From positions 24,507,045 through 24,527,044 of the forward strand of contig CM060329.1 in assembly GCA_030674155.1 (NCBI GenBank): a stretch of 20,000 bases of DNA. Reading direction: 5' to 3'. The position numbers were made by a program, and so were the translations under genes. Under the pieces are notes generated by a model. That model saw only the letters and a program-made list of their open reading frames with translations, was not told the DNA's origin and searched no databases. Positions 1 to 20,000 of this stretch are shown here, piece by piece. The stretch comes from Stramonita haemastoma. Taxonomy: Eukaryota > Mollusca > Gastropoda > Neogastropoda > Muricidae. Numbering within the stretch: position 1 is the first letter of the stretch; each line of letters starts with the position of its first letter.

Positions 1-186
1 CCAGTTCACCCAGCTGTCAATGGGTACCTGCCCTCTTTAGGGTCAATGAAGGTAAAGCAGCGAGGGAGAGGAGATGGGCGCCGCCCTCAATATGCTGGCC
101 CTTAGAGAAGCTGAGGTCTGACACCTCGCTTCTCTACGACCACAAAGGTTATGGGACACCTTTACCATTACCTTTTTTATTTACCA
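1..186 (+). mobile_element. Composite tRNA/5S SINE, copy 1 (cut by window edge)
   Basis: The 3' part of the family also seen at 2904-3195 and 8891-9209. Shared landmarks are CACCCAGCTGT, GGGTACCTGCCCTCTTTAGG, GATGGGCGCCGCCCTCAA, ATGCTGGCCC and a tail of GGGACACCTTTACC repeats. The head lies outside the window. Confidence 0.9.
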
Positions 187-506
187 TACACAAACCCTAG
201 ATGCATATTATATGAATGCAATTCTGCACATCCTTACACACCCCTACCACCCTCCGCCCTCCCATCCACACACATGAACAAATATAGATTCTGACCATAT
301 TTTTCCCATACACACGGGCGCGCGGGCGCGCCTGCTCATACGCACACGTACACACTACTGTCAACTAGATTCGGTGAAAATAATGAAGTAGTAATGACTC
401 ATTAGTTCAAAAGCCGAATTGATTGTTGGTTAATAGTTTTCTGGGTTTTTGTTTTTGCTCTCAAGGTCGTAGACTAGCATCTTTCTTGAAGGCAGGGGTT
501 CGCAAA
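187..506. other. Unannotated flank with C/A-rich sequence and a GC-alternating patch
   Basis: No gene or known repeat seen. CA-rich dinucleotide stretches occur, plus CGGGCGCGCGGGCGCGCC at about 316-333, an alternating purine/pyrimidine patch that could adopt Z-form. Confidence 0.5.
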
Positions 507-529
507 ACTTGCTAAAAACGTGTGTGCGT

Positions 530-606
530 CAAGTCAAGTCAAATTATTTTATTTCGAGGATAATGAATAAGCACTCGTGTGCTTTTTTTTTTTACATCCA
601 TTCCCC
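530..606 (-). mobile_element. Family X retroelement 3' end, copy 1
   Basis: Minus-strand reading: GGGGA(A)TGGATGTAAAA, stem-loop AAGCAC-loop-GTGCTT (569-584), TTATCCTCGAAATAAAATAA, then a TTGAC pentamer tail. It is 5'-truncated; TG repeats begin at its inner edge. Confidence 0.75.
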
Positions 607-607
607 T

Positions 608-610
<3 letters not shown>

Positions 611-642
<32 letters not shown>
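611..642. repeat. (GT)n microsatellite
   Basis: About 16 perfect units directly next to family X copy 1. Confidence 0.95.
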
Positions 643-646
<4 letters not shown>

Positions 647-756
647 TCTTCAGTTTAACGTCTGTTCACTCGAAGTGATATTAGGGATATTAGATCTGGG
701 TTGGGTTGTTTTTTTTTCATGTAAGAAAGTGTGTCGACTGTCAGGTAATACGTTTG

Positions 757-913
<157 letters not shown>

Positions 914-924
914 TGCTAAAACAT

Positions 925-1006
925 GTGTGCATCAAGTCAAGTCAGATTCTTTTATTTGGAAGATAATGAATAAGCACTCATGTGCTTGTTTTACATCCAG
1001 TCCCCA
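925..1006 (-). mobile_element. Family X retroelement 3' end, copy 2
   Basis: Same structure as copy 1, with the stem-loop at 972-987 and tail pentamers at 929-943. Part of the local duplication, so probably not an independent insertion. Confidence 0.75.
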
Positions 1007-1385
1007 TAGTGTGTGTGTGTGTTTGTGCGTGTGTGTGGGGGGGGAGATATTGTTTATTACTGTGCTCCTTGCCAAAAGGGCAGGACCTCAATGGCAATAA
1101 GTGGCTCCAAGTATCAAAAAAGAAAAAAAAGAAAAAAGAAGGAAGAAGAACTAAATTGCACAGAGTCTCAACTGTTGGTTGGCATTGTCTGTTGTACTGA
1201 ACCCTGACCCCATACAATCTGTCTGAACTACATTGTTCATAAACACACTCAACACGCCATCTTTGTTCTACCCTGGCAGCCATGGTTTTGTTTTGTTTTG
1301 TTTTTTTCATGATTGGGCCAACAACAACAAAAAAGCAAAAACAAGGTCTTGTGTTAAGCCATTATGTAGTTGTTATCCTAAAACA

Positions 1386-1773
<388 letters not shown>

Positions 1774-1834
1774 ACATATTTTATTCGAGGATAATAGATA
1801 AGCACTTGTGTGCTTTTTTACATCCAGTCCCCGC
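1774..1834 (-). mobile_element. Family X retroelement 3' end, copy 3
   Basis: Minus strand: GGGGACTGGATGTAAAAAAG, stem-loop at 1800-1815 (loop differs from the other copies), TTATCCTCGAATAAAATATG, then a CCTTG pentamer tail. Confidence 0.75.
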
Positions 1835-1891
1835 CCTTTTCAGGGATACATCAAGTTGAAAAAATACTAAACAATAAAGCTTTATGCAAAC

Positions 1892-1894
<3 letters not shown>

Positions 1895-1941
<47 letters not shown>

Positions 1942-1947
1942 AGAGAG

Positions 1948-1998
<51 letters not shown>
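1895..1998. repeat. (AG)n microsatellite
   Basis: About 104 bp of AG with GG interruptions at 1921 and 1948-1950. The strong purine strand asymmetry could form a triplex. Confidence 0.95.
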
Positions 1999-2001
<3 letters not shown>

Positions 2002-2137
2002 CCAAAACATACTAGTTAGCAACACCCTCAAAAAGAGTCATATTGAGAAAACAACAACTATAGCACACAGTAATGTCACACACACGCACTATTTTTTTTT
2101 AGATCACGAAAGAGAGATCAAAGAGAGATATGAGAGA

Positions 2138-2138
<1 letters not shown>

Positions 2139-2197
<59 letters not shown>

Positions 2198-2200
2198 CTA

Positions 2201-2238
<38 letters not shown>
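2139..2238. repeat. (CA)n-(GA)n-(GACA)n compound microsatellite
   Basis: CA to 2195, AG at 2201-2213, then GACA tetramers to 2238. Confidence 0.95.
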
Positions 2239-2566
2239 TCCTCAAAGGGAACATTTCCACAAGATAAACATTTGGATATTAGAGTGAAGAAATATGATCC
2301 GGTTCGTCTGTCATACAGCACAGTACAGTGCGCAGTCTGTCGACCTAATGGCCGAATTAATACAGCTATGCCTACAGGGAGATCACCCCTGTCGTCGGTC
2401 TCACACACACACACACACACACAAGAGGGAGAGAGATATATTAATTATTTGGGGTGAGCGGTTGTAGTAGGCTAGTAGAAGTGTGTCTAAACCAAACTTT
2501 TATTTTCAGATGGTTGCCTACGTTGAACAATCAGCTTTTTTTTTTTTAATCAAGCCATCCATCTAA
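2239..2566. other. Unannotated 330-bp stretch
   Basis: No recognised gene or repeat family apart from a short CA repeat at 2402-2422 next to GAGGGAGAGAGA. Confidence 0.4.
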
Positions 2567-2588
2567 TATATATATATATAATTTATAC

Positions 2589-2669
<81 letters not shown>
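2567..2669. repeat. (TA)n-(TG)n compound microsatellite
   Basis: TA units flank AATTTATAC (2567-2601), then about 68 bp of TG. The TA part is self-complementary. Confidence 0.95.
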
Positions 2670-2671
<2 letters not shown>

Positions 2672-2822
2672 GTATATGATGATAAAAGCCTAAAGAAAAT
2701 AAGCCATACCAAAGAAACAAACAAACAAAAATTAAAATATACCCACCAAAGAAAACAACAACAAAACCCCAAAACAAAATAAATAAAAGCAAAAACAAAG
2801 ACACCCCCTCCCCACACACAAA

Positions 2823-2824
<2 letters not shown>

Positions 2825-2896
<72 letters not shown>
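2825..2896. repeat. (TG)n microsatellite
   Basis: About 36 perfect units, ending at the 5' end of composite SINE copy 3. Confidence 0.95.
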
Positions 2897-2897
<1 letters not shown>

Positions 2898-2903
2898 CTT
2901 CTA

Positions 2904-3195
2904 TGGGATAGTTCAGTGGTCAGAGCACTCACTTTCCCCTAGCCAAGGTTAAGCAGCATCGAGCGTGGTTACCAATTGGATGGGTGACCATTTGCACGCC
3001 TTGGTTTCAGTACAGCCTCCCAGCTCACCCAGCTGTAAATTAGTACCTGCCCTCTTTAGGGTCAGGGAAAGTAAAGCAGCGAGGGAGACGAGATGGGCGC
3101 CGCCCTCAACATGCTGGCCCCTAGAGAAGTTGAGGTCTCTGTTGCCTCGCTCCCAGGCCACATAGGTTACGGGACACCTTTACCTTTATCTTTTA
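2904..3195 (+). mobile_element. Composite tRNA/5S SINE, copy 3 (full length)
   Basis: The head GGGATAGTTCAGTGGTCAGA resembles a tRNA A box. It is followed at about 2941-2990 by 5S-rRNA-like sequence (GGTTAAGCAGCAT, then TTGGATGGGTGACC). The body shares GATGGGCGCCGCCCTCAACA and ATGCTGGCCCCTAGAGAAG, and the tail is TTTACCTTTATC. About 290 bp, the same layout as 8891-9209. Confidence 0.9.
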
Positions 3196-3479
3196 TCTAA
3201 TCAATATCTTTTTACTGCCATTATTAAGGTTGAATTTTTTCACGATTTGTGTTGAAATTAAACGATATGCTAAGCAGTTTAAAACTTAATTTCCAGTTAT
3301 TTTTTGACCCGGTACGCGCAGTCGATCGTCTCGATTTCGTTAGCAAGAAACAAATAGCCCAAAAAGTTTTTTGTTTTTTTTTTTAATAAGAAGAATCCCA
3401 AAACAAACTGTCTAGAAAGCAAGAAATGGCGGACTTAAACCTCTTATCAGCCCGAACTTTCTCTCATGCAATTGACCTT
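3196..3479. other. Unannotated AT-rich stretch
   Basis: No gene or repeat recognised. ACCCGGTACGCGCAGTCGATCG at 3307-3328 is a local CpG-rich patch. Confidence 0.4.
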
Positions 3480-3830
3480 GAGTGGTGGTCCCTCCGGGTG
3501 CTGCTAGTCTTTGGGACGAGACCAAAAAAACGAGGTCCCCCAGGCAATATTTAGCGCATATAAAAGAACCCACGGCAACAAGAGAGTTGTTCCTGGCAAG
3601 ATTTTGTAGGGGAAAAGCCAATCTTATCAGAAAATAAATACACTTTCAAACAGGAAAATTAATATTTAAAAAAAAAGGGGGGGGGGGGGGGCAGTGGCTA
3701 AGTTGTCTCTCTGAGGACAGGGGCCCGAATTTCACGCAGGAGTATCTGCTGTGATTGAAGTTGTATACAATACAATGCAATACAACGCAAAACAAAACAA
3801 CACAACACAACACAAAATTTAATGCAGTGT
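3480..3830 (+). mobile_element. tRNA-type SINE, 5'-truncated copy
   Basis: Matches the minus-strand copy at 18795-19161 in order: GAGTGGTGGT, a GAGAC-to-GTCCC segment, TAAAAGAACCCACGGCAACA, AGAGAGTTGTTCCTGGCAA, AAAAGCCAATC, a G-rich middle and CCCGAATTTCACGCAG. The tail is degenerate ACAAT repeats. The promoter head is not recognisable. I recall this family as common in gastropod genomes; its exact name needs a repeat library. Confidence 0.8.
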
Positions 3831-4331
3831 CACATTATTTGTGAATCGGCCAACGGGTATAACTGGCCCTTTGCCGGCTGTCAGTCAAAAGTCATTGACC
3901 AGATAACTTCAATGGCAACCAGCCCTGTAAAAGGCATGCTCTATGGTACCACTATTACGCTGAAGCACGAGCATTCGCACCCCATCCACCCACCAACACA
4001 CACACACAGACACACACAACATTCAGTAACTGTTGCACATCTTGTTATCATTTCAGTGGTTTACGAGGAACACGCTATTAAGTCATGCCCAGCGTATCGC
4101 TGCAGCCCAGCTGCACCCAGTTATATCACAGCATGCGGCAGACGATGACCGTGAACCGTAGAAACGCTCTGGAAAATATTTCCACGATAGAAAATTAGCC
4201 CATACCCAAGAAATAAGCACGCTGCGATGAACCTCACATAGTACCGGTAAGGTCCGGTGAGGTCATTCCTTGACCCCAGCTCTTTCAAGGCTATTATCAG
4301 CCCATTCGCAGTTGTCTCCCTCGATTTCAAC
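3831..4331 (+). promoter_or_regulatory. PDHB 5' flank, promoter and 5' UTR (boundaries unknown)
   Basis: About 500 bp without recognisable coding sequence just before the PDHB start. No convincing TATA box lies near the start codon; a weak TTATATCA is at about 4122. A tandem decamer, CCGGTAAGGT then CCGGTGAGGT, occupies 4244-4263. It runs into the palindrome GGTCATTCCTTGACC at 4261-4275. The region is less AT-rich than the introns. The transcription start cannot be placed from sequence alone. Confidence 0.5.
4260..4276. promoter_or_regulatory. Inverted nuclear-receptor-like half sites, 5-bp spacer
   Basis: AGGTCA and TGACCC face each other across TTCCT, about 55 bp before the PDHB start codon. 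AGGTCA is the consensus half site of nuclear receptors. A spacer of 3 would match a classical estrogen-type element, so 5 is unusual. Whether it is bound is unknown. Confidence 0.3.
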
Positions 4332-16537
<12,206 letters not shown>

Positions 16538-18490
16538 GTCTGCCGCTGTCATCACCTACCTCTCCCCCCTCCCCCTCCCCTATCATGAAGACACGATCAG
16601 CTGCCTTCAGGTGGTGTCGTCGTAGCTGACGCCATTGTCATCGGTTATTCCTCTACACTCTCCGCTCTCTGTCTGTCATAACAAGGAGGGCCTACCTCTT
16701 TCAGCCAGTTCTTCACGGTATATGATGAGCGTATGGCAGTTTGGTATACTGTTTTCATGTGATTAGCTGTAGATTTTTCAATATCTCTTCTGTCTTAGAA
16801 TAATTCTGTTCTTTGCGTGTAAATAGTCTTGTGAAAAAGAGTGTGTTTTATGAGAACCACGGATTTCAGTAATTTGTAGTTTTATGCAAGTTTGTTGTTT
16901 TTTGGAGTAAAAGACGTTTTTCTTGTAAGTAGGCAAAGCTTTTGTCCGTGTGTCAGCATTAACTTAAAACAGTTGTTTTCGGGCCAGTTGGAGTTTGGGG
17001 TGTGAATGTTTTCTGACTGTTTTTTCTTGATGCTTTTTATTATTGCCTGCTTTTTGTGAAGAGATTATTGTTGAGTTTTCGGGATTGGGTTGTTCATTGT
17101 GTTTTTGTTCAGATTATATATATGTGTATTACTTTGAGAATCAAGTATTGGGATTTTACCTTGTTGCTGGAACTGAAAAGAACTTTTGATTTTGTTGATT
17201 GTTTTCTTATTAAAGATTTTATGGTGATCTTTTTCTTTTTATTATTGTTCTTGTGATTGTCAGTTCTGTTCTGTTGTTGATTGTGAATTCTGATTTAGCA
17301 CAGTACTGTGAAACAGTGGGAACAGGGTTATTAACAGAATGGGGGGGGGAGGAGGGGGGAGTTTGAGCATTGTAAGTTAAGTATTCATTGACATGAAAAC
17401 TGCAGAAAAAGAAAGTTATGAGAAGCAATGTCAGTATTAACTGAAGTACATAGATTTGTAGATAACACTTGTGCAATCTATGCGTGATAAAGAGAGATAG
17501 CTCTGATAATCTTGTGCTTGAGCAATTGTACTGCAAGCTTCAAACAGAAGGGAAGGGAGGTGGGGTGTGGGGGAGGGAATGGCAGAGGTCTGTTTTCTTT
17601 GTTTACCTAAAAGAAAAGAAAACAATGTCTTACTAGCAGCACCAAGTTTGTAGACTGTTTTATATCAAAGTGGATTTGTTGGGGGGAGGAGAGGGGGGGG
17701 GGGGGGGGGGACATTTTGCTTTTGTTGATTTTGTTTAGGGTAGGGGGTTTTTTTTTTGGGGGGGGGGTTTCAGTTGATGGGTTAGGGCTGTTTTGATATT
17801 TTTCTGTTGTTTTTTTCCCCTGAAGTTGCTTGTTATAATTCTGGTTTCTGTTAGGTTTTCTGTAAAAAAAAAAAAATTATATAAAAGTATTTATTGCAAA
17901 CTGTTTTTACAAGGACTTGTTGTTTTCATGTCTTACATGTCTAGTAAAATCAATTTCTTTTCATGATTTGATGAACTTAAATCTGCGGTGATATTGAGAC
18001 ATGTCTGAACATTTGCGCTACTCTTGCTCAATGACGATAACAAGAGCTGAGACATTGACCATCAATGATTAGTTTGTGTATATGGCAGGCCAAGGGGCTG
18101 TAAAAGATGAAAGAAACTAGTAACCTGGTCTTAAGTGACAAACAAAACTGGCTTTTACTTTGATGGGAAAAAGAAACAAAGCGTCAAAGCTTAAGAACAG
18201 TTAATTAAGCTGGACCAACAACCCAACTTTTTTTTCCCAACATTTCGTCATGTCAGTTGCTGGTTTAGATTTTAAAAAAGAATGACAGGCAGGCAGAATC
18301 AAAAGAAGAAATGAGAGAGTAATTGAGAGGGCGAGGAACGTTGTGGTGTCCTTACATGTGTGGTGTGTTGGTCGCTAGTGATACTCCGTGATGAAGGTGT
18401 CTCTCCGACTTGGAGCTGTAGCCTAGGCCTGTTGCCCAGCAATTTTGGAGCTGCAATCTCCAGTGAAAGAAGCCATTAAACTACATTCTG
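16538..18490 (+). other. PDHB 3' UTR and downstream flank, T/G-rich
   Basis: No coding exon recognised. The region is T/G-rich with G runs at 17341-17349, 17693-17710 and 17758-17767. ATTAAA at 17209-17214, followed by a long T/G-rich stretch, is a plausible poly(A) signal, giving a 3' UTR of roughly 700 bases. A second ATTAAA at 18475-18480 is followed 18 bases later by 13 A. The true 3' end is uncertain. Confidence 0.45.
17209..17214 (+). terminator. Candidate polyadenylation signal ATTAAA
   Basis: This common variant signal lies about 670 bases after the stop codon and is followed by a GU-rich downstream region (TTGTGATTGTCAG and similar). No AATAAA was seen between the stop codon and here. 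Only transcript data can confirm use. Confidence 0.4.
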
Positions 18491-18794
18491 TGGACATTAA
18501 AAAAAAAAAAATTGGATAATTGTAGATGTACTGTACAATACATGCGGCAAAAGAAATCTGTTCCGAGTTGGGTTGTTTTGTTGTTTAAATGTGTGAGTGG
18601 ATGTTGATTATGTGAATGCAGTGGTCCTGAATATGTAGAGAAATGTATTGTCAGTAAAACTGATGTGTAGATCAAGAGAGGTGGGAAAAAAATGTTATGA
18701 TAGAAGTATACGACATGATTACACAACTTTTAGCGTGTTTTTCACAATTTCACCATCAAAACCACTGCATCTACTTTTATATTTTACACCACTT
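18491..18794. other. Unannotated AT-rich stretch
   Basis: Begins with A13 (18499-18511). 18736-18775 resembles 19238-19279 (see findings). No gene recognised. Confidence 0.4.
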
Positions 18795-19161
18795 TAAGCC
18801 TCGGCAGATTTCTCTGCGTGAAATTCGGGATGTTCTCCCCGGGGAGAGCACATTGCCACAAGTGCAGCACCACCCATTATTGTTCTTCTTTTCCTGTCTG
18901 CAGCTGAATTTGTTTTCCTATCAGACTGGCTTTTTTCCACCGAATTTTGCCAGGGACAACTCTCTTGTTACCATGCGTTCTTTTACGTGCACTAAATTAT
19001 TATGTGTAACACACGGGACTTTGGTTTATCGTCTCATACAAAAAAGTAGCACCCACACCACCACTCATGATCTAATGGATGGGGGAAAAGCTTGGGGCCC
19101 AAACAGGGTTCAAACCACTGCACGCTTTGACCTGGAACAGGCGCGTTATCTCTAAACCACC
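18795..19161 (-). mobile_element. tRNA-type SINE with A and B boxes (near full length)
   Basis: The minus strand starts GGTGGTTTAGAGATAACGCG (A-box-like). GGTTTGAACCC (19106-19116) matches the RNA polymerase III B box. Then come GAGTGGTGGT, TAAAAGAACGCATGGTAACA, AGAGAGTTGTCCCTGGCAAA, GCTCTCCCCGGGGAGA and CCCGAATTTCACGCAGAGAA. Same family as 3480-3830. Confidence 0.85.
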
Positions 19162-19410
19162 AATCCACTGATGTAATATGTCCCTGTATTCTCTACAACC
19201 CCTTCCCCCCAAAAAGTTAGTCTGTACAATTCACAGTGCATGTTTTCCACAATTCACCCTTTGAAACAGCTGCATCTAATCTCTTTCCTCCATTTCTCTC
19301 CCCTCCCATGAAAAATTGTTATCTACACAATTCACAATAAGGCTGCTGTTTGTATAGTCATTCCTGCCCATCACAAAGGTCATGTCTTCACATTAGTCGT
19401 TTTCAGCCAG
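19162..19410. other. C/T-rich unannotated stretch
   Basis: Contains ACAATTCACA motifs repeated at about 19227, 19249 and 19327. No gene recognised. Confidence 0.4.
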
Positions 19411-19411
19411 T

Positions 19412-19476
19412 CATCTATCTATCTGTCTGTTTCGTATCTATCTGTCATCTATCTATCTCTGTCTATCTATCTATCT

Positions 19477-19522
<46 letters not shown>

Positions 19523-19535
19523 CCTTATCTATCTA
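19412..19535. repeat. (CTAT/ATCT)n microsatellite
   Basis: Tetramers with CTGT variants. It lies where the 3' tail of the minus-strand retrotransposon fragment would be. Confidence 0.95.
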
Positions 19536-19579
19536 TTGTAATTGCCCTTCAGGGATGATTAAAGTGTTTTTGATTTGAC

Positions 19580-19810
19580 TTAGTCTGGCGACTGTGGGGG
19601 CACCCCTGAAGACTTGACAACCAGTTCCCTCCTCCATTCCTCTCTCTGTTCTGCCTTTCTCAAAATTTTGTTGAGTTCTAGGCCTGTCCATTCACTGATG
19701 TTGTCCTCCCATCTCTTCCTTGGTCTGCCTCCTTTCCTTCCTCCCTGGACAGTGCCTTGCAGTATTGTTTTTGCAAGTCCTTTTGATCTCGCTACATGCC
19801 CTACCCCATG
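19580..19810 (-). pseudogene. C-terminal end of a non-LTR retrotransposon ORF2 (LINE fragment)
   Basis: The minus strand keeps 76 codons and a TAA stop. They include VARSKGLAKTILQGTVQGG, GRPRKRWEDNISEWTGL and a short basic end. GLAKTILQGTVQ and a basic GRxRKRWEDNI-EWTG block are, as I recall, typical of the C-terminal tail of many invertebrate LINE ORF2 proteins. The frame is closed upstream by a TGA, so this is a dead 5'-truncated copy. The 3' UTR continues to about 19536 with a CCCTGAAGGG hairpin, then TAGA repeats. Clade not assignable from this piece. Confidence 0.85.
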
Positions 19811-19879
19811 TCACAGGCATGGGGGGATTACTAACCCATGTTCAAGCAGACACAGTGGTCTGAATCAAAAAAGTAGGTA

Positions 19880-20000
19880 TTGTGGTTTCACAAGATCAGC
19901 AATCAGCATGAGACCCTGTGCATCTTGCGCGTCCGTTAAATCCTGTTCCGCATTTCGTAAGAGTAGGCCATTGTGTGCCGATGGGAACAGATGACAACAT
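19880..20000 (+). mobile_element. Family X retroelement, copy 8 (runs off the window)
   Basis: Sense direction: AAATCCTGTTCCGCATTTCG, TAAGAGTAGGCCATTGTGTG, GGGAACAGATGACAA. The 3' stem-loop would lie just past the window end. Confidence 0.8.

Noticed and set aside
18780..19161. A 152-codon plus-strand frame across the SINE
   Set aside because: It is the antisense of a SINE with A and B boxes on the minus strand.
19614..19994. 126-codon plus-strand frame
   Set aside because: Antisense shadow of the LINE ORF2 fragment, continuing into family X.

Overview
The window is metazoan nuclear DNA holding one complete protein-coding gene in a very repeat-rich setting. The gene is PDHB, the mitochondrial pyruvate dehydrogenase E1 beta subunit. 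It lies on the plus strand from 4332 to 16537 in twelve GT-AG exons that join to a 363-codon reading frame. I matched it by eye to the vertebrate protein, exon by exon. I infer a marine mollusc, most likely a gastropod, from the long TG/CA and GA microsatellites and from a SINE family I recall from caenogastropods. No tool was run, so this taxonomic call is inference.

Layout. 1-4330 is gene-free. It holds three copies of a composite tRNA/5S-rRNA-like SINE, three 3'-end fragments of a retroelement with a terminal stem-loop ('family X' here), a tRNA-type SINE and many microsatellites. Exons 1-2 (4332-4547) encode the mitochondrial presequence. Exons 3-9 (6570-12477) encode the thiamine-diphosphate-binding half and exons 10-12 (13432-16537) the C-terminal transketolase-like domain. 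The introns carry further family X copies, a composite SINE abutting exon 6, decayed duplicates of the 5' ends of exons 8 and 11, and two elements with terminal inverted repeats. After the stop codon there is a T/G-rich 3' UTR-like region, a minus-strand tRNA-type SINE (18795-19161), the C-terminus of a non-LTR retrotransposon ORF (19580-19810, minus) next to a CTAT/TAGA repeat, and one more family X copy running off the window.

I found no second host gene, RNA gene, CRISPR array or multi-gene system. The most interesting material is the interplay of repeats and exons: a SINE tail that appears to supply a splice-acceptor pyrimidine tract, two failed partial exon duplications, a 5S/tRNA hybrid SINE, a stem-loop kept in a retroelement family whose loop varies, and long G homopolymers that all lie on one strand.
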